This document shows, piece after piece, positions 9,020 to 15,702 of a stretch of DNA of 64,000 bases. Source of the stretch: Verrucomicrobiia bacterium (lineage in GTDB: Bacteria > Verrucomicrobiota > Verrucomicrobiia > Limisphaerales > JADLHS01); NCBI GenBank assembly GCA_026125285.1, contig JAHCLO010000005.1, positions 62,001 to 126,000 on the forward strand. The letters are read 5' to 3'. The number at the start of each line of letters is the position of its first letter. Positions within the stretch are counted from its first letter, which is position 1. The notes under the pieces are model-generated. The model was not told the origin of the DNA, searched no databases, and worked only from the letters and a program-made list of their open reading frames with translations. Both the position numbers and the translations under genes were made by a program.

Positions 9020-9829
9020 CTATTGCACCTCCCGATCCGCTCCCGCATAGAGCACGCGCGGTTCAGTTCCCAAATGCGCTTTCAAAGCCGAGACGCGGTG
9101 TTTCGCGTAAAACTCCTGGATGGGGTCATTGGGTATCGGATTCTTCAAGTCGCCGAAAATGCGGGCCTGCGTCGGGCAAACCTCCACACAGGCTGGCTGC
9201 AAACCGCGCGTGATGCGGTGGTAACAGAGGGTGCATTTTTCCGCCACCTTGGTGACCGGGTTCAAAAAGCGGCAACCATAAGGACAGGCCTGGATGCAAA
9301 AGCCGCACCCGATGCAATACTTCGGATCAATCAACACCGCCCCGTCGGGCGCATCAAATGTCGCTCCCACCGGACAGACCTGCACGCAGGGCGAGTGATG
9401 GCAAAGATTGCAGAGCTTGGGAACAAAGAAGGAATGTTGAATGTCCTCCTTCGCCACTGGCAACTCCGGGTAGCCACGCATTCCGCCGTTCGGCGAGTCC
9501 ACGTGCGTCTGGCCGCGCGCCTCACCCGAACCTGGCTTGGGTTTCTCGATGACATAGCGCTCGACCCAGGTGCGAAAATAAGGTCCCTCCGGCACTTTGT
9601 TCTCCTTCTTGCAGGCCTCCACGCACGAACCGCACCCAATGCATTGGTTGATGTCAATCGCCATCACCCATTTGTGCTTGGTAGGGTCGTAACCCTTGGG
9701 CGCATTGCTGGAGACAAGCACTTTCTGGACAGCGGCCTTGGCGGTCTTGACCACCGGCAGGGCGGCCAGTCCGGCGGCGAGGGCGCCCAGCCTGCCGAGG
9801 ACATTGCGACGGGAAAGGGGATTGCTCAT
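9020..9829 (-). CDS. Tat-exported ferredoxin-type protein with four [4Fe-4S] clusters (NrfC/PsrB-like)
   Basis: The 269-residue protein begins with a twin-arginine signal (SRRNVLGRLGALAAGLAA), so it is exported folded to the periplasm. Four cysteine groups follow, as usual for NrfC/PsrB/TtrB-like electron-transfer subunits: CIGCGSCVEAC, CNLCHHSPCVQVC, CIGCGFCIQAC and CTLCYHR...CVEVC. The start at 9829 is chosen because a GGAGGT Shine-Dalgarno lies a few bases before it and its ATGA overlaps the stop of the tetraheme gene by 4 bp, which suggests translational coupling. The NrfD-like partner follows after 2 bp. The protein should relay electrons between the NrfD quinone site and the heme proteins of this cluster. 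Confidence 0.9.
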   Translation of the reverse strand: MSNPLSRRNVLGRLGALAAGLAALPVVKTAKAAVQKVLVSSNAPKGYDPTKHKWVMAIDINQCIGCGSCVEACKKENKVPEGPYFRTWVERYVIEKPKPGSGEARGQTHVDSPNGGMRGYPELPVAKEDIQHSFFVPKLCNLCHHSPCVQVCPVGATFDAPDGAVLIDPKYCIGCGFCIQACPYGCRFLNPVTKVAEKCTLCYHRITRGLQPACVEVCPTQARIFGDLKNPIPNDPIQEFYAKHRVSALKAHLGTEPRVLYAGADREVQ

Positions 9830-10281
9830 GGGACCTCCGAAGGGGCGTGGGGAACATGACACTCGGTACACTTGTCACCCGGGTAATGCTCCTTGGGGTT
9901 GATTTGTTTATGCCACTTGGGGCGTGAAGGATTCGCTTCGTGACATTTCACGCAATGACTGTAGTTGAGCACCTCCATCTTCACATCCGGATTGTCCACG
10001 TGCGCCTGACCGAATCCGTGACACCCTTCGCAGGAAAGTGTTTTGTGTTCAAATCTGGCGAGCAGTTCGACCTCGTCCGAATGACACTCCGCGCAGGCTT
10101 TCTGCCCGGCCAGAGAGATGGGGTGACTGGCGATCTCCATCAACGCGGCGCCGCGATAGAAACCGTATTGACCAAATGAAGCCGGCGTTAGAAGAAACTT
10201 GGCGACCATATAACTCCCAACGATACCGACCGTCAGCAGCACCAACCGCACAACCTGTGGAGGCATTTTCGTTAATTTCAT
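9826..10281 (-). CDS. Membrane-anchored tetraheme cytochrome c
   Basis: The 151-residue protein has one N-terminal membrane helix (about residues 10-30, VVRLVLLTVGIVGSYMVAKF) and four CXXCH motifs (CAECH, CEGCH, CVKCH, CTECH) with additional His that can serve as distal ligands. The arrangement resembles small tetraheme cytochromes co-encoded with NrfC/NrfD-type subunits. The ATG at 10281 gives a short basic leader before the helix; upstream in-frame ATGs would add a non-hydrophobic extension. Its stop overlaps the start of the Fe-S gene by 4 bp. It is probably the periplasmic electron exit or entry of the NrfD complex, handing electrons to or from the monoheme cytochromes encoded just upstream. 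Confidence 0.85.
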   Translation of the reverse strand: MKLTKMPPQVVRLVLLTVGIVGSYMVAKFLLTPASFGQYGFYRGAALMEIASHPISLAGQKACAECHSDEVELLARFEHKTLSCEGCHGFGQAHVDNPDVKMEVLNYSHCVKCHEANPSRPKWHKQINPKEHYPGDKCTECHVPHAPSEVP

Positions 10282-10374
10282 AACGGCACCGCACCAATGT
10301 TTGCCATGATTGGCAGGCTGGTTTGGCGGTGCCACAGAGGCCGGTCCCCTGTGGCACACACGGGAGGCTGCGGT

Positions 10375-10707
10375 TTACTGTTTCTTGAACTTCCGCATGT
10401 AAGCCACCACCGCTTTGATCTCGGCATCTTTGATGCCTTCGACGGGCTTCATCAGCACCTTGCCATCCTTGTCCTTGAATCCTTCCTTGATGGCCTTGAA
10501 GATTGCTTCGTCTTTGATGGCTTCCTGGACCTTCGGATCGGTGTAATCCTTGGCCCCCATCTTCTTCCCCATCTTCGTTTCCCCCTTGCCGTCAGCCCCG
10601 TGACACTTGGCGCATTCCTTGTCGTAGATTGCCTTGGCGTCTTGGGCCTGCACCACCAACACCGGCAAAGCCAGCGCGGCCACTATCATTGGAATCACTT
10701 TCTTCAT
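10375..10707 (-). CDS. Small monoheme class I cytochrome c (copy 2)
   Basis: The 110-residue protein has a signal peptide ending at about residue 21 (LPVLVVQA/QDAK), one heme site CAKCH (32-36) and a likely distal Met in LMKPVEGI (about residue 86). This is the layout of soluble periplasmic class I c-type cytochromes. It is a clear paralogue of the protein encoded at 10932-11264, sharing KTIYDKECAKCHG-type, GKDYT-type and MKP segments. It should shuttle single electrons between the membrane complexes of this cluster and other periplasmic partners. Confidence 0.88.
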   Translation of the reverse strand: MKKVIPMIVAALALPVLVVQAQDAKAIYDKECAKCHGADGKGETKMGKKMGAKDYTDPKVQEAIKDEAIFKAIKEGFKDKDGKVLMKPVEGIKDAEIKAVVAYMRKFKKQ

Positions 10708-10856
10708 GGTTCGTTCTTTGTTTGCGTTGTTGCTTTGCGTTGCTTCGGGGCCACCCTGGTCACCGGGATACAGCCTGCGCTGTAGTCCACTGGCCCGAAA
10801 ACCTCTTGCCCGGTTCTTGACCCGACCACCTCAACTCCGGCGACCGGCACACCAGC

Positions 10857-10914
10857 GGGGTGCTTTTGGAACACCCCACCGGCGGGGAGTTCGGTGCCGC
10901 TCACTCACGGCACC
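10857..10914. terminator. Two hairpins between the paralogous cytochrome genes
   Basis: Two inverted repeats lie in the 224-bp gap between the monoheme cytochrome genes: GGGGTG(10857-10862)/CACCCC(10872-10877) and GGTGCCG(10893-10899)/CGGCACC(10908-10914). There is no T-run, so they may attenuate transcription or stabilise the upstream transcript 3' end rather than act as strong terminators. Confidence 0.3.
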
Positions 10915-10931
10915 ATCGTTCTGGCCAGGAC

Positions 10932-11264
10932 CTATTTCTTGAAACCGCGCATGTACTTGACGAGCGCCTTGATCTCGTCGTCCGACACACCCTCCGCCGG
11001 CTTCATAAGCTGCTTGCCCGCCTTGTCCTTGTAACCTTCCTTGATCGCCTTGATTGCCTCCTCATCCTTCATTTCCGCCTGCACCTTGGCCGTGGTGTAA
11101 TCCTTGACCCCCAACTTCTGGCCCATCTTCGTGTCGCCCTTGCCCTCTTTGCCGTGGCACTTGGCACATTCCTTATCGTAGATCGTTTTGGCATCTGCCG
11201 CATAGGCCGCCATAGCTGACCCGATGGTCAGCATCACTGCGAACGTAATAATTTTTTTCATCAT
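10932..11264 (-). CDS. Small monoheme class I cytochrome c (copy 1)
   Basis: The 110-residue periplasmic cytochrome has a signal peptide (MMKKIITFAVMLTIGSAMA), a single CAKCH heme site (33-37) and a probable Met ligand in LMKPAEGV (about residue 87). It is the first gene of the minus-strand electron-transfer cluster and a tandem paralogue of the next gene. The double ATG at 11264 and 11261 follows a purine-rich AGAGAAAGA stretch that may be the ribosome binding site; longer in-frame starts upstream would destroy the signal peptide. The gap to the leuD-like gene upstream is 154 bp, enough for a promoter. Confidence 0.88.
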   Translation of the reverse strand: MMKKIITFAVMLTIGSAMAAYAADAKTIYDKECAKCHGKEGKGDTKMGQKLGVKDYTTAKVQAEMKDEEAIKAIKEGYKDKAGKQLMKPAEGVSDDEIKALVKYMRGFKK

Positions 11265-11418
11265 CTGTCTTTCTCTGTGTTGTTGTCTTCTGTCCGAGCA
11301 CCTTGGGGCGCGTTTCAGTCTTCGCGGTGAGCATGGTTCAAGGGTTGCCTGCGCACTACCCCTGTCTTGCTCAATGCTTCGCATTTTTTGCTTTGTTGAT
11401 CCGCCGCCGAATGACGGC

Positions 11419-11913
11419 TCAAGCCCCAAGGCTCATCAACCGCTTGCGAGTGTAGGCAATTAAACCGCCCGCATCAATGATCGCCTGTCGCGACTGCGGC
11501 AGCGGCACGACGGCATACACCCGACCCGTGCTCGTATTGACGATCCCTGCCTCGCTTAACTTCAAATCGTCACCCACGTTGGCCTCAATGCCGGGACAGG
11601 CTACCACGCGCAGGCCGAGATTGATGGCGTTTTGGAGAAAAATGCGAGCAAAGCTCCGCGCCACGATGACAAGTTCGTGGCCCTTCAAGCAGGAGACCGC
11701 CTGCTCGCGCGAAGAGCCACAGCCGAAATTGTGTCCGGCCAGCAATACGCTCCCAGCCGGGAACTGCCCGGCTTGGAGCTTTCCGTTGAACGCCGTATCG
11801 TCAGCAAACGCGAACTGCGGCGTCTCGTTCGGGAGCACTGTGGCCATGAAGCGGCCCGGATAGATCACGTCTGTCGAAACATCATCGCCGACCCGGTAAA
11901 CCACGGTTGCCAT
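11419..11913 (-). CDS. Aconitase-superfamily hydratase small subunit (LeuD/DmdB-like)
   Basis: The 164-residue protein is a swivel-domain small subunit of the 3-isopropylmalate dehydratase type. Diagnostic segments are DDVSTDVIYPGRF near the N-terminus and HNFGCGSSREQAV, which forms part of the substrate site. It starts 8 bp after the large-subunit gene and must form a heterodimer with it. The family isomerises or hydrates isopropylmalate, homoaconitate, citraconate or dimethylmaleate; sequence by eye cannot separate these. The neighbouring lyase makes a dimethylmaleate- or methylaconitate-type substrate worth considering (inference). The C-terminal YTRKRLMSLGA tail is unremarkable. Confidence 0.85.
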   Translation of the reverse strand: MATVVYRVGDDVSTDVIYPGRFMATVLPNETPQFAFADDTAFNGKLQAGQFPAGSVLLAGHNFGCGSSREQAVSCLKGHELVIVARSFARIFLQNAINLGLRVVACPGIEANVGDDLKLSEAGIVNTSTGRVYAVVPLPQSRQAIIDAGGLIAYTRKRLMSLGA

Positions 11914-11921
11914 AAACAAGT

Positions 11922-13259
11922 TCAATTGTGAGTTGGTCTGACTGCTCGTTCGCCACTGTTGGCCGAAGCTCGTCCCAATTGATGCTGGTTGGGATCGGTG
12001 ATCACGCCGGTGATGGCCGAGGCGGCCGCCACCGCCGGCGAGCAGAGGTAAACCTCCGAGTTGGGGTTGCCCATGCGGCCCTTGAAGTTCCGGTTTGTGG
12101 TGGAGAGCGCCGTTTCGCCGTCGCCCAGCGCACCTTCGTGGATGCCGAGGCACGGGCCGCAGCCGGAGTTCATGACGACTGCGCCCGCCTGCATGAACGT
12201 GCCGACGTAGCCTTTTGTGAGCGCTTGACGGAAGATCTTTCCCGAGGCCGGAAAAATCAACATGCGCGTGCCAGACGCAACTTTCTTGTCCTTCAAGATC
12301 TTGGCGGCGATGGCCAGATCATCGAGCCGGCCGTTCGTGCAGGAACCGATGACAATCTGGTGAACCTTCTTCCCGAGGACCTGGTCAATGGGTTTCACGT
12401 TGTCCACCGTGTGGGGAGAGGCGATCTGCGGCGTCAGCTTGGCCACGTTGATTTCGACCACTTGATCGTAAGTCGCGTCAGCATCCGGCTTCACGGACTC
12501 TATCGGCTCGGCCACGCCGGCTTCCTCGCGGAGGTAACGCTCGGTCTCGGCATCCGCCGGCACGATGCCGGCGGTGGCCCCCGCCTCCACGGACATGTTG
12601 CACAACACCAGCCGACCGGAAGTGGACATCTGCTCAATGGTGGGTCCGTGAAACTCCAGCACCTTGAAGTTCGCACCCTGCGCGGTGAGTTTGCCAATGA
12701 TGTGGAGGATCAGGTCTTTCGGCCCGACGAATTTCTTGAAACGCCCCTTCACGACAATCTTGATGGTCGCGGGCACTTCGATGTTCACCGCCGCGCCCAG
12801 CGCCCAGACGCTGGCCATTTCGGTGGCGCCGATGCCAAAGGCGAACGCGCCCAGCGCGCCGTGGCTGGTCGTGTGCGAATCCGTTCCCACAATCACCATA
12901 CCGGGGCGCACGTAGCCGTTCTCGGGCAGGACCTGGTGGCAGATGCCGCCCACGTCGCCGCGGATACCGTGGAACTTGCTCACGCTCTGCGCGCCAACGA
13001 ACTCGCGCACCTTTTTCTGATTGGTCGCGGTCTTTGGCGATTCCGCCGGGACGCGATGATCGAAGATTACAGCCACACGGCTTGAGTCCCAAATCTTCGG
13101 CGTGAGGTTCGTGCCTTTGTAAATGTCGTTGAACTGGTTGATGACGAGCGCGGCGTTCTCGTGCGACATGGCGAGGTCCACTTTTGGCTCCACCACGTCG
13201 CCGGCCTTCACCGAAGGCAGGCCGGACGCCCGCGCCAGGATTTGTTCTGCTACGGTCAT
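11922..13259 (-). CDS. Aconitase-superfamily hydratase large subunit (LeuC/DmdA-like)
   Basis: The 445-residue protein carries the features of 3-isopropylmalate dehydratase large subunits: VAEQILARASG at the N-terminus, the GTDSHTTSHGALGAF substrate segment, IVIGSCTNGR with the first cluster Cys, and MNSGCGPCLGIHEG with the other two [4Fe-4S] ligands. Its length fits the shorter archaeal/LeuC2 or DmdA-like group. The start at 13259 (MTVAEQ) fits homologues; ATG 13265 is an alternative. A longer in-frame extension to 13412 is only translation of a hairpin repeat and is rejected. It is followed closely by the small subunit and preceded by an isocitrate-lyase-family gene, suggesting a shared pathway. 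Confidence 0.87.
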   Translation of the reverse strand: MTVAEQILARASGLPSVKAGDVVEPKVDLAMSHENAALVINQFNDIYKGTNLTPKIWDSSRVAVIFDHRVPAESPKTATNQKKVREFVGAQSVSKFHGIRGDVGGICHQVLPENGYVRPGMVIVGTDSHTTSHGALGAFAFGIGATEMASVWALGAAVNIEVPATIKIVVKGRFKKFVGPKDLILHIIGKLTAQGANFKVLEFHGPTIEQMSTSGRLVLCNMSVEAGATAGIVPADAETERYLREEAGVAEPIESVKPDADATYDQVVEINVAKLTPQIASPHTVDNVKPIDQVLGKKVHQIVIGSCTNGRLDDLAIAAKILKDKKVASGTRMLIFPASGKIFRQALTKGYVGTFMQAGAVVMNSGCGPCLGIHEGALGDGETALSTTNRNFKGRMGNPNSEVYLCSPAVAAASAITGVITDPNQHQLGRASANSGERAVRPTHN

Positions 13260-13270
13260 GCGCATAACAT

Positions 13271-13402
13271 CGAAACACCAAACACCAAACTCCAAACACC
13301 AGAGAAATCCCACACAACAAGCTTCAAACCGCGACCGGCAGTCCGTTGGACGTTTGAACTGTGAAGTTTCTTTGGTTTTTGGTGTTTGGTGTTTGGTGTT
13401 TT
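13271..13402. repeat. Intergenic hairpin repeat of the 'TTTGGTGTTTGG' kind
   Basis: A roughly 130-bp inverted repeat. The left arm (about 13273-13307) consists of AAACACCAAACACCAAACTC-like units and the right arm (about 13367-13402) of their complement, TTTGGTGTTTGGTGTTTGG. Inside, TTCAAAC (13323-13329) pairs with GTTTGAA (13352-13358). Translated it gives 'FGVWCLVF' or 'KHQTPNSKHQ' strings, often seen mis-annotated as protein in Verrucomicrobia and related phyla (recalled, not searched). It fills the whole gap between the lyase and LeuC-like genes. Confidence 0.75.
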
Positions 13403-14334
13403 CATCCCACAATCTTCTGCTCGCCCCTGTATTTGTCCTCCAAACGCTGCTTGGGAAGATATTTGTCCTCCAGTTTCCTGTATTGCTTCAGTCCAACAAA
13501 ATCTGTGAACTCCTCAAACGACGAAACCCATTGCGTCTGGCCGGGCAACGTGCCGGTGGGCGACGCCTTGAGCGCCTTGAAGAAATCCGTCAGCGCCTTG
13601 TGCGCGACCATGCACGAGGCGACCGGGATCGAGACGCGCCCCACGCCCATCTTCGCCAGCTCGGGAATCGGCACCAGCTCGGTCTTCATGCCGGAGATGG
13701 CGTCCATGAGGTTCACCGAGAGCGGGCCTTTGAGCGCCTGGATGGCCTTCGCGATGTCGGCCTTGGTCTTGATGCCGTCAATGAACGCGAGGTCCGCGCC
13801 GGCGGCGAGATAGAGATTGCAGCGGCGGATGGCTTCGTCGAGGCCCAGCACGCTGAAGGCGTCGGTGCGCGCGTTGATGATGAAATCCTTGTCCAGCCGG
13901 TCGCGCACGTCGGCGCAGGCGCGGACCTTGCCGGCCATTTCGTCGGCGTCAATGACCTCCTTGCCGGCCATGTGCCCGCAACGCTTCGGGAACACCTGAT
14001 CCTCGAGGTTCAGGCCGGCGACGCCCATGGCGATGAGCCGCTCGGTGATGGCCGCGGCGTTGACCGCGTTGCCGCCTCCGGTGTCCACGTCCGCCATGAC
14101 GGGGATGTTCACCGCCTGCGCGATGTTCCAAGTGATGTCGAGCACGTCCTTCATCTGGACGAGACCGACGTCCGGTTTGCCGAGCAATGCCGCCGCGAGG
14201 CCGTAGCCCGAAATCTGGATGGCTTCGAAGCCGCAGGCCTCGAGGACTTTGGCGCTCATCGCGTCGTGGCAACCCACGACCGTCACCGCGCGCCGTTCCA
14301 GGATGGCTCTCCGCAAGACGGTGGTTTTCTTCAT
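13402..14334 (-). CDS. Isocitrate lyase / PEP mutase family lyase (methylisocitrate- or dimethylmalate-lyase-like)
   Basis: The 310-residue TIM-barrel enzyme has the family signatures: the SGYGLAAALLGKPD loop, the VMADVDTGGGNA metal site, GLNLEDQVFPKRCGH with the catalytic Cys of the KRCGH motif, and IINARTDAF. The KRCGH Cys marks C-C lyases (isocitrate, 2-methylisocitrate, 2,3-dimethylmalate, oxaloacetate-type) rather than PEP mutase itself. It stands just upstream of the LeuC/LeuD-like hydratase genes. In nicotinate-fermenting Eubacterium barkeri, dimethylmaleate hydratase (aconitase family) and dimethylmalate lyase (this family) act in sequence, so a similar hydratase/lyase pair is plausible. 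Methylisocitrate lyase is the main alternative, but no methylcitrate synthase is visible. The first 45 bp were copied into a chimeric remnant at 15024-15170. Confidence 0.82.
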   Translation of the reverse strand: MKKTTVLRRAILERRAVTVVGCHDAMSAKVLEACGFEAIQISGYGLAAALLGKPDVGLVQMKDVLDITWNIAQAVNIPVMADVDTGGGNAVNAAAITERLIAMGVAGLNLEDQVFPKRCGHMAGKEVIDADEMAGKVRACADVRDRLDKDFIINARTDAFSVLGLDEAIRRCNLYLAAGADLAFIDGIKTKADIAKAIQALKGPLSVNLMDAISGMKTELVPIPELAKMGVGRVSIPVASCMVAHKALTDFFKALKASPTGTLPGQTQWVSSFEEFTDFVGLKQYRKLEDKYLPKQRLEDKYRGEQKIVG

Positions 14335-14446
14335 GTAGGTGTTCTCTGAAATCTCAATTCAACGAGCGACGACGCCAACGACCTGCGACTGCAGAAGCCG
14401 CGAGCAAATTCCCCTGAACCGCCCGACTGCCGAGCGGAACTGGCGG

Positions 14447-14938
14447 TTAGGCCGATAGTTGTTCATGCAAGAGTGGTAAACCGGTAACCTGTGCTAGCTG
14501 TCGGCTGTATGTCCGACATTCCTCTGGCGGCTCGGTCTCCGTGCCACCACCAAATCCCTGAACAACCATGAACTTGCCAGAACCGTGCAATAGCCCAACT
14601 TGCCAACTTATGTCATCGTCAACGCCCAAGCGCCGTTGTTCGACACCACGAAAAGAAGCTAAAGAGAACTCGTGCTGGCGAACCGTCATACGACCAAACA
14701 ACCGCCAGATACGAACGACACGCGTAGTGAAAAGCTGCGTCTCCACAAAAACGCAGAACAAGGCGACAACCGCTGCGCTGAACGCAAACCAAAGAAGCGC
14801 CGCGATGCCTCTCATGCCCAGATGCCACAGTCCCCATCCGAATGCGCAGAATATGGTCAGCAGGAAAAGCCAAGTCCACCTGCTGTGGCCAAATTTGAGA
14901 ACCACTGGCTGCTCTGCTGTTGGAAGTTGTGTCGTCAT
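14447..14938 (-). CDS. Small membrane protein of unknown function
   Basis: I do not recognise this 163-residue protein. It has a polar N-terminus, two adjacent hydrophobic helices (about residues 22-40 and 44-66, WLFLLTIFCAFGWGLWHL and AALLWFAFSAAVVALFCVFV), and a soluble C-terminal half with a short beta-rich pattern (FSLASFRGVEQRRLGVDDD, GKFMVVQGFGGG). This resembles bacterial proteins with two helices followed by a PH-like domain, but that is only an impression. It lies about 110 bp upstream of the lyase gene and is not obviously part of its operon. Codon use looks ordinary for the window. Confidence 0.6.
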   Translation of the reverse strand: MTTQLPTAEQPVVLKFGHSRWTWLFLLTIFCAFGWGLWHLGMRGIAALLWFAFSAAVVALFCVFVETQLFTTRVVRIWRLFGRMTVRQHEFSLASFRGVEQRRLGVDDDISWQVGLLHGSGKFMVVQGFGGGTETEPPEECRTYSRQLAQVTGLPLLHEQLSA

Positions 14939-15023
14939 TGGCTAATCGACCTGGCATTCAAATTCAACGACGCCGGCGGTCCTAGCTCGCCCGCGCCCGC
15001 TCTAGTTGACAGCCACACTTTCA

Positions 15024-15170
15024 TCAGAGTTTTGCCGCAATGGCCTTCGCCATGTCGAGCGTGGAATCCTTGCCGCCCATGTCGTAGGTGCGGATTTTGC
15101 CTCCCTGGATGACCGCCGCAGCCGCGCGCCGTTCCAGGATGGCTTTCCGCAAGACTTTGCTTCGTTTCAT
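15024..15170 (-). pseudogene. Chimeric remnant: lyase N-terminus fused to dehydrogenase C-terminus
   Basis: A 48-codon open frame reads MKRSKVLRKAILERRAA, matching the start of the lyase encoded at 13402-14334 (MKKTTVLRRAILERRAV). It then runs straight into VIQGGKIRTYDMGGKDST and LDMAKAIAAKL, the C-terminal end of an NAD-dependent isocitrate or isopropylmalate dehydrogenase. The nucleotides of 15125-15170 copy those of 14288-14334 almost exactly, and 15026-15115 is repeated at 15386-15475. It is therefore a recombination product of two unrelated genes, and a functional product is doubtful. Confidence 0.7.
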
Positions 15171-15205
15171 CTTCGATGTGCTCGTTTCAAAATGGTGCGA
15201 CGCTC

Positions 15206-15366
15206 GCCCTCACCCCGACCCTCTCCCCCGGGGAGAGGGAGAAACATCCGCCGCTTTGTTGAAATGGCGCGTGTCGGAGTCCGGCTGGGTAGTTCACGAA
15301 AAAAAGAGTAGCGACGATGGCTGTTCCCTCTCCCATCGGATGGGAGAGGGTCAGGGTGAGGGTGGC
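15206..15366. repeat. MITE-like repeat with 22-25 bp inverted ends ('LTLSHPMGEG/SPGERVGVRA' repeat)
   Basis: About 161 bp bounded by inverted ends: GCCCTCACCCCGACCCTCTC at 15206 onward and its near-complement GAGAGGGTCAGGGTGAGGGT up to 15366. Each end also folds on itself (CCCTCTCCC...GGGAGAGGG at 15219-15239 and 15326-15350). Translated, it gives the 'TLTLSHPMGEG ... SPGERVGVRAS' strings that are widespread in many bacterial genomes as non-coding repeats. No transposase is present. It lies between the two dehydrogenase remnants. Confidence 0.75.
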
Positions 15367-15383
15367 TTTCATTTTTCCTGCGC

Positions 15384-15490
15384 TTAGAGTTTAGCCGCAA
15401 TGGCCTTCGCCATGTCGAGCGTGGAATCTTTGCCGCCCATGTCGTAGGTGCGGACCTTGCCTTCCTGGATGACTGCGGCCACCCCTGTCG
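15384..15490 (-). pseudogene. C-terminal fragment of isocitrate/isopropylmalate dehydrogenase
   Basis: The last ~34 codons of a dehydrogenase frame (GVAAVIQEGKVRTYDMGG, then LDMAKAIAAKL and TAA at 15384). The VRTYDxGGxxST motif is the conserved C-terminus of the NAD-isocitrate/isopropylmalate dehydrogenase family. Upstream of about 15490 the similarity stops and the frame continues in unrelated sequence, so only the 3' end of the gene remains. It is a direct duplicate of the segment at 15026-15115, about 360 bp away. Confidence 0.65.
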
Positions 15491-15702
15491 GCCACTCGTG
15501 CTGCGTATAAAATGCCCCACTTGTGCGTGGAACAACCGCCTCGGCGTGCGCTCGATGCCGGCTTGGCCGAGCTTCGATCCTCCGCATGGTACTGTCCAGT
15601 GCATCACCTTGTTGGCGAGAGTATGTCCCTCATTGGAAGGCGCAATTTCAAACTTTGCCACGCGAGCGCGCGTGCGTTCCCCATTGCCGAAAACCCAATG
15701 AT
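15491..15702. other. Unassigned stretch before the sugar epimerase
   Basis: Apart from the remnants and repeat listed separately, the 764 bp between the small membrane protein and the epimerase (14939-15702) contain nothing I recognise as a gene. This last part is the 3' flank of the minus-strand epimerase gene and holds no clear terminator. Confidence 0.4.

Noticed and set aside
1814..11264. Cytochrome cluster as a nitrite reductase (Nrf) or alternative complex III locus
   Set aside because: There is no NrfA with CXXCK, and no large molybdopterin-like Fe-S subunit as in ActB. The fused cytochrome b domains are not part of either complex.
13260..13412. N-terminal extension of the LeuC-like protein
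   Set aside because: The extra residues (FLWCLEFGVWCFDV) are translation of the hairpin repeat and have no counterpart in the family.
15206..15366. Possible insertion sequence
   Set aside because: It has inverted ends but no transposase and only 161 bp; it matches a widespread non-coding repeat.
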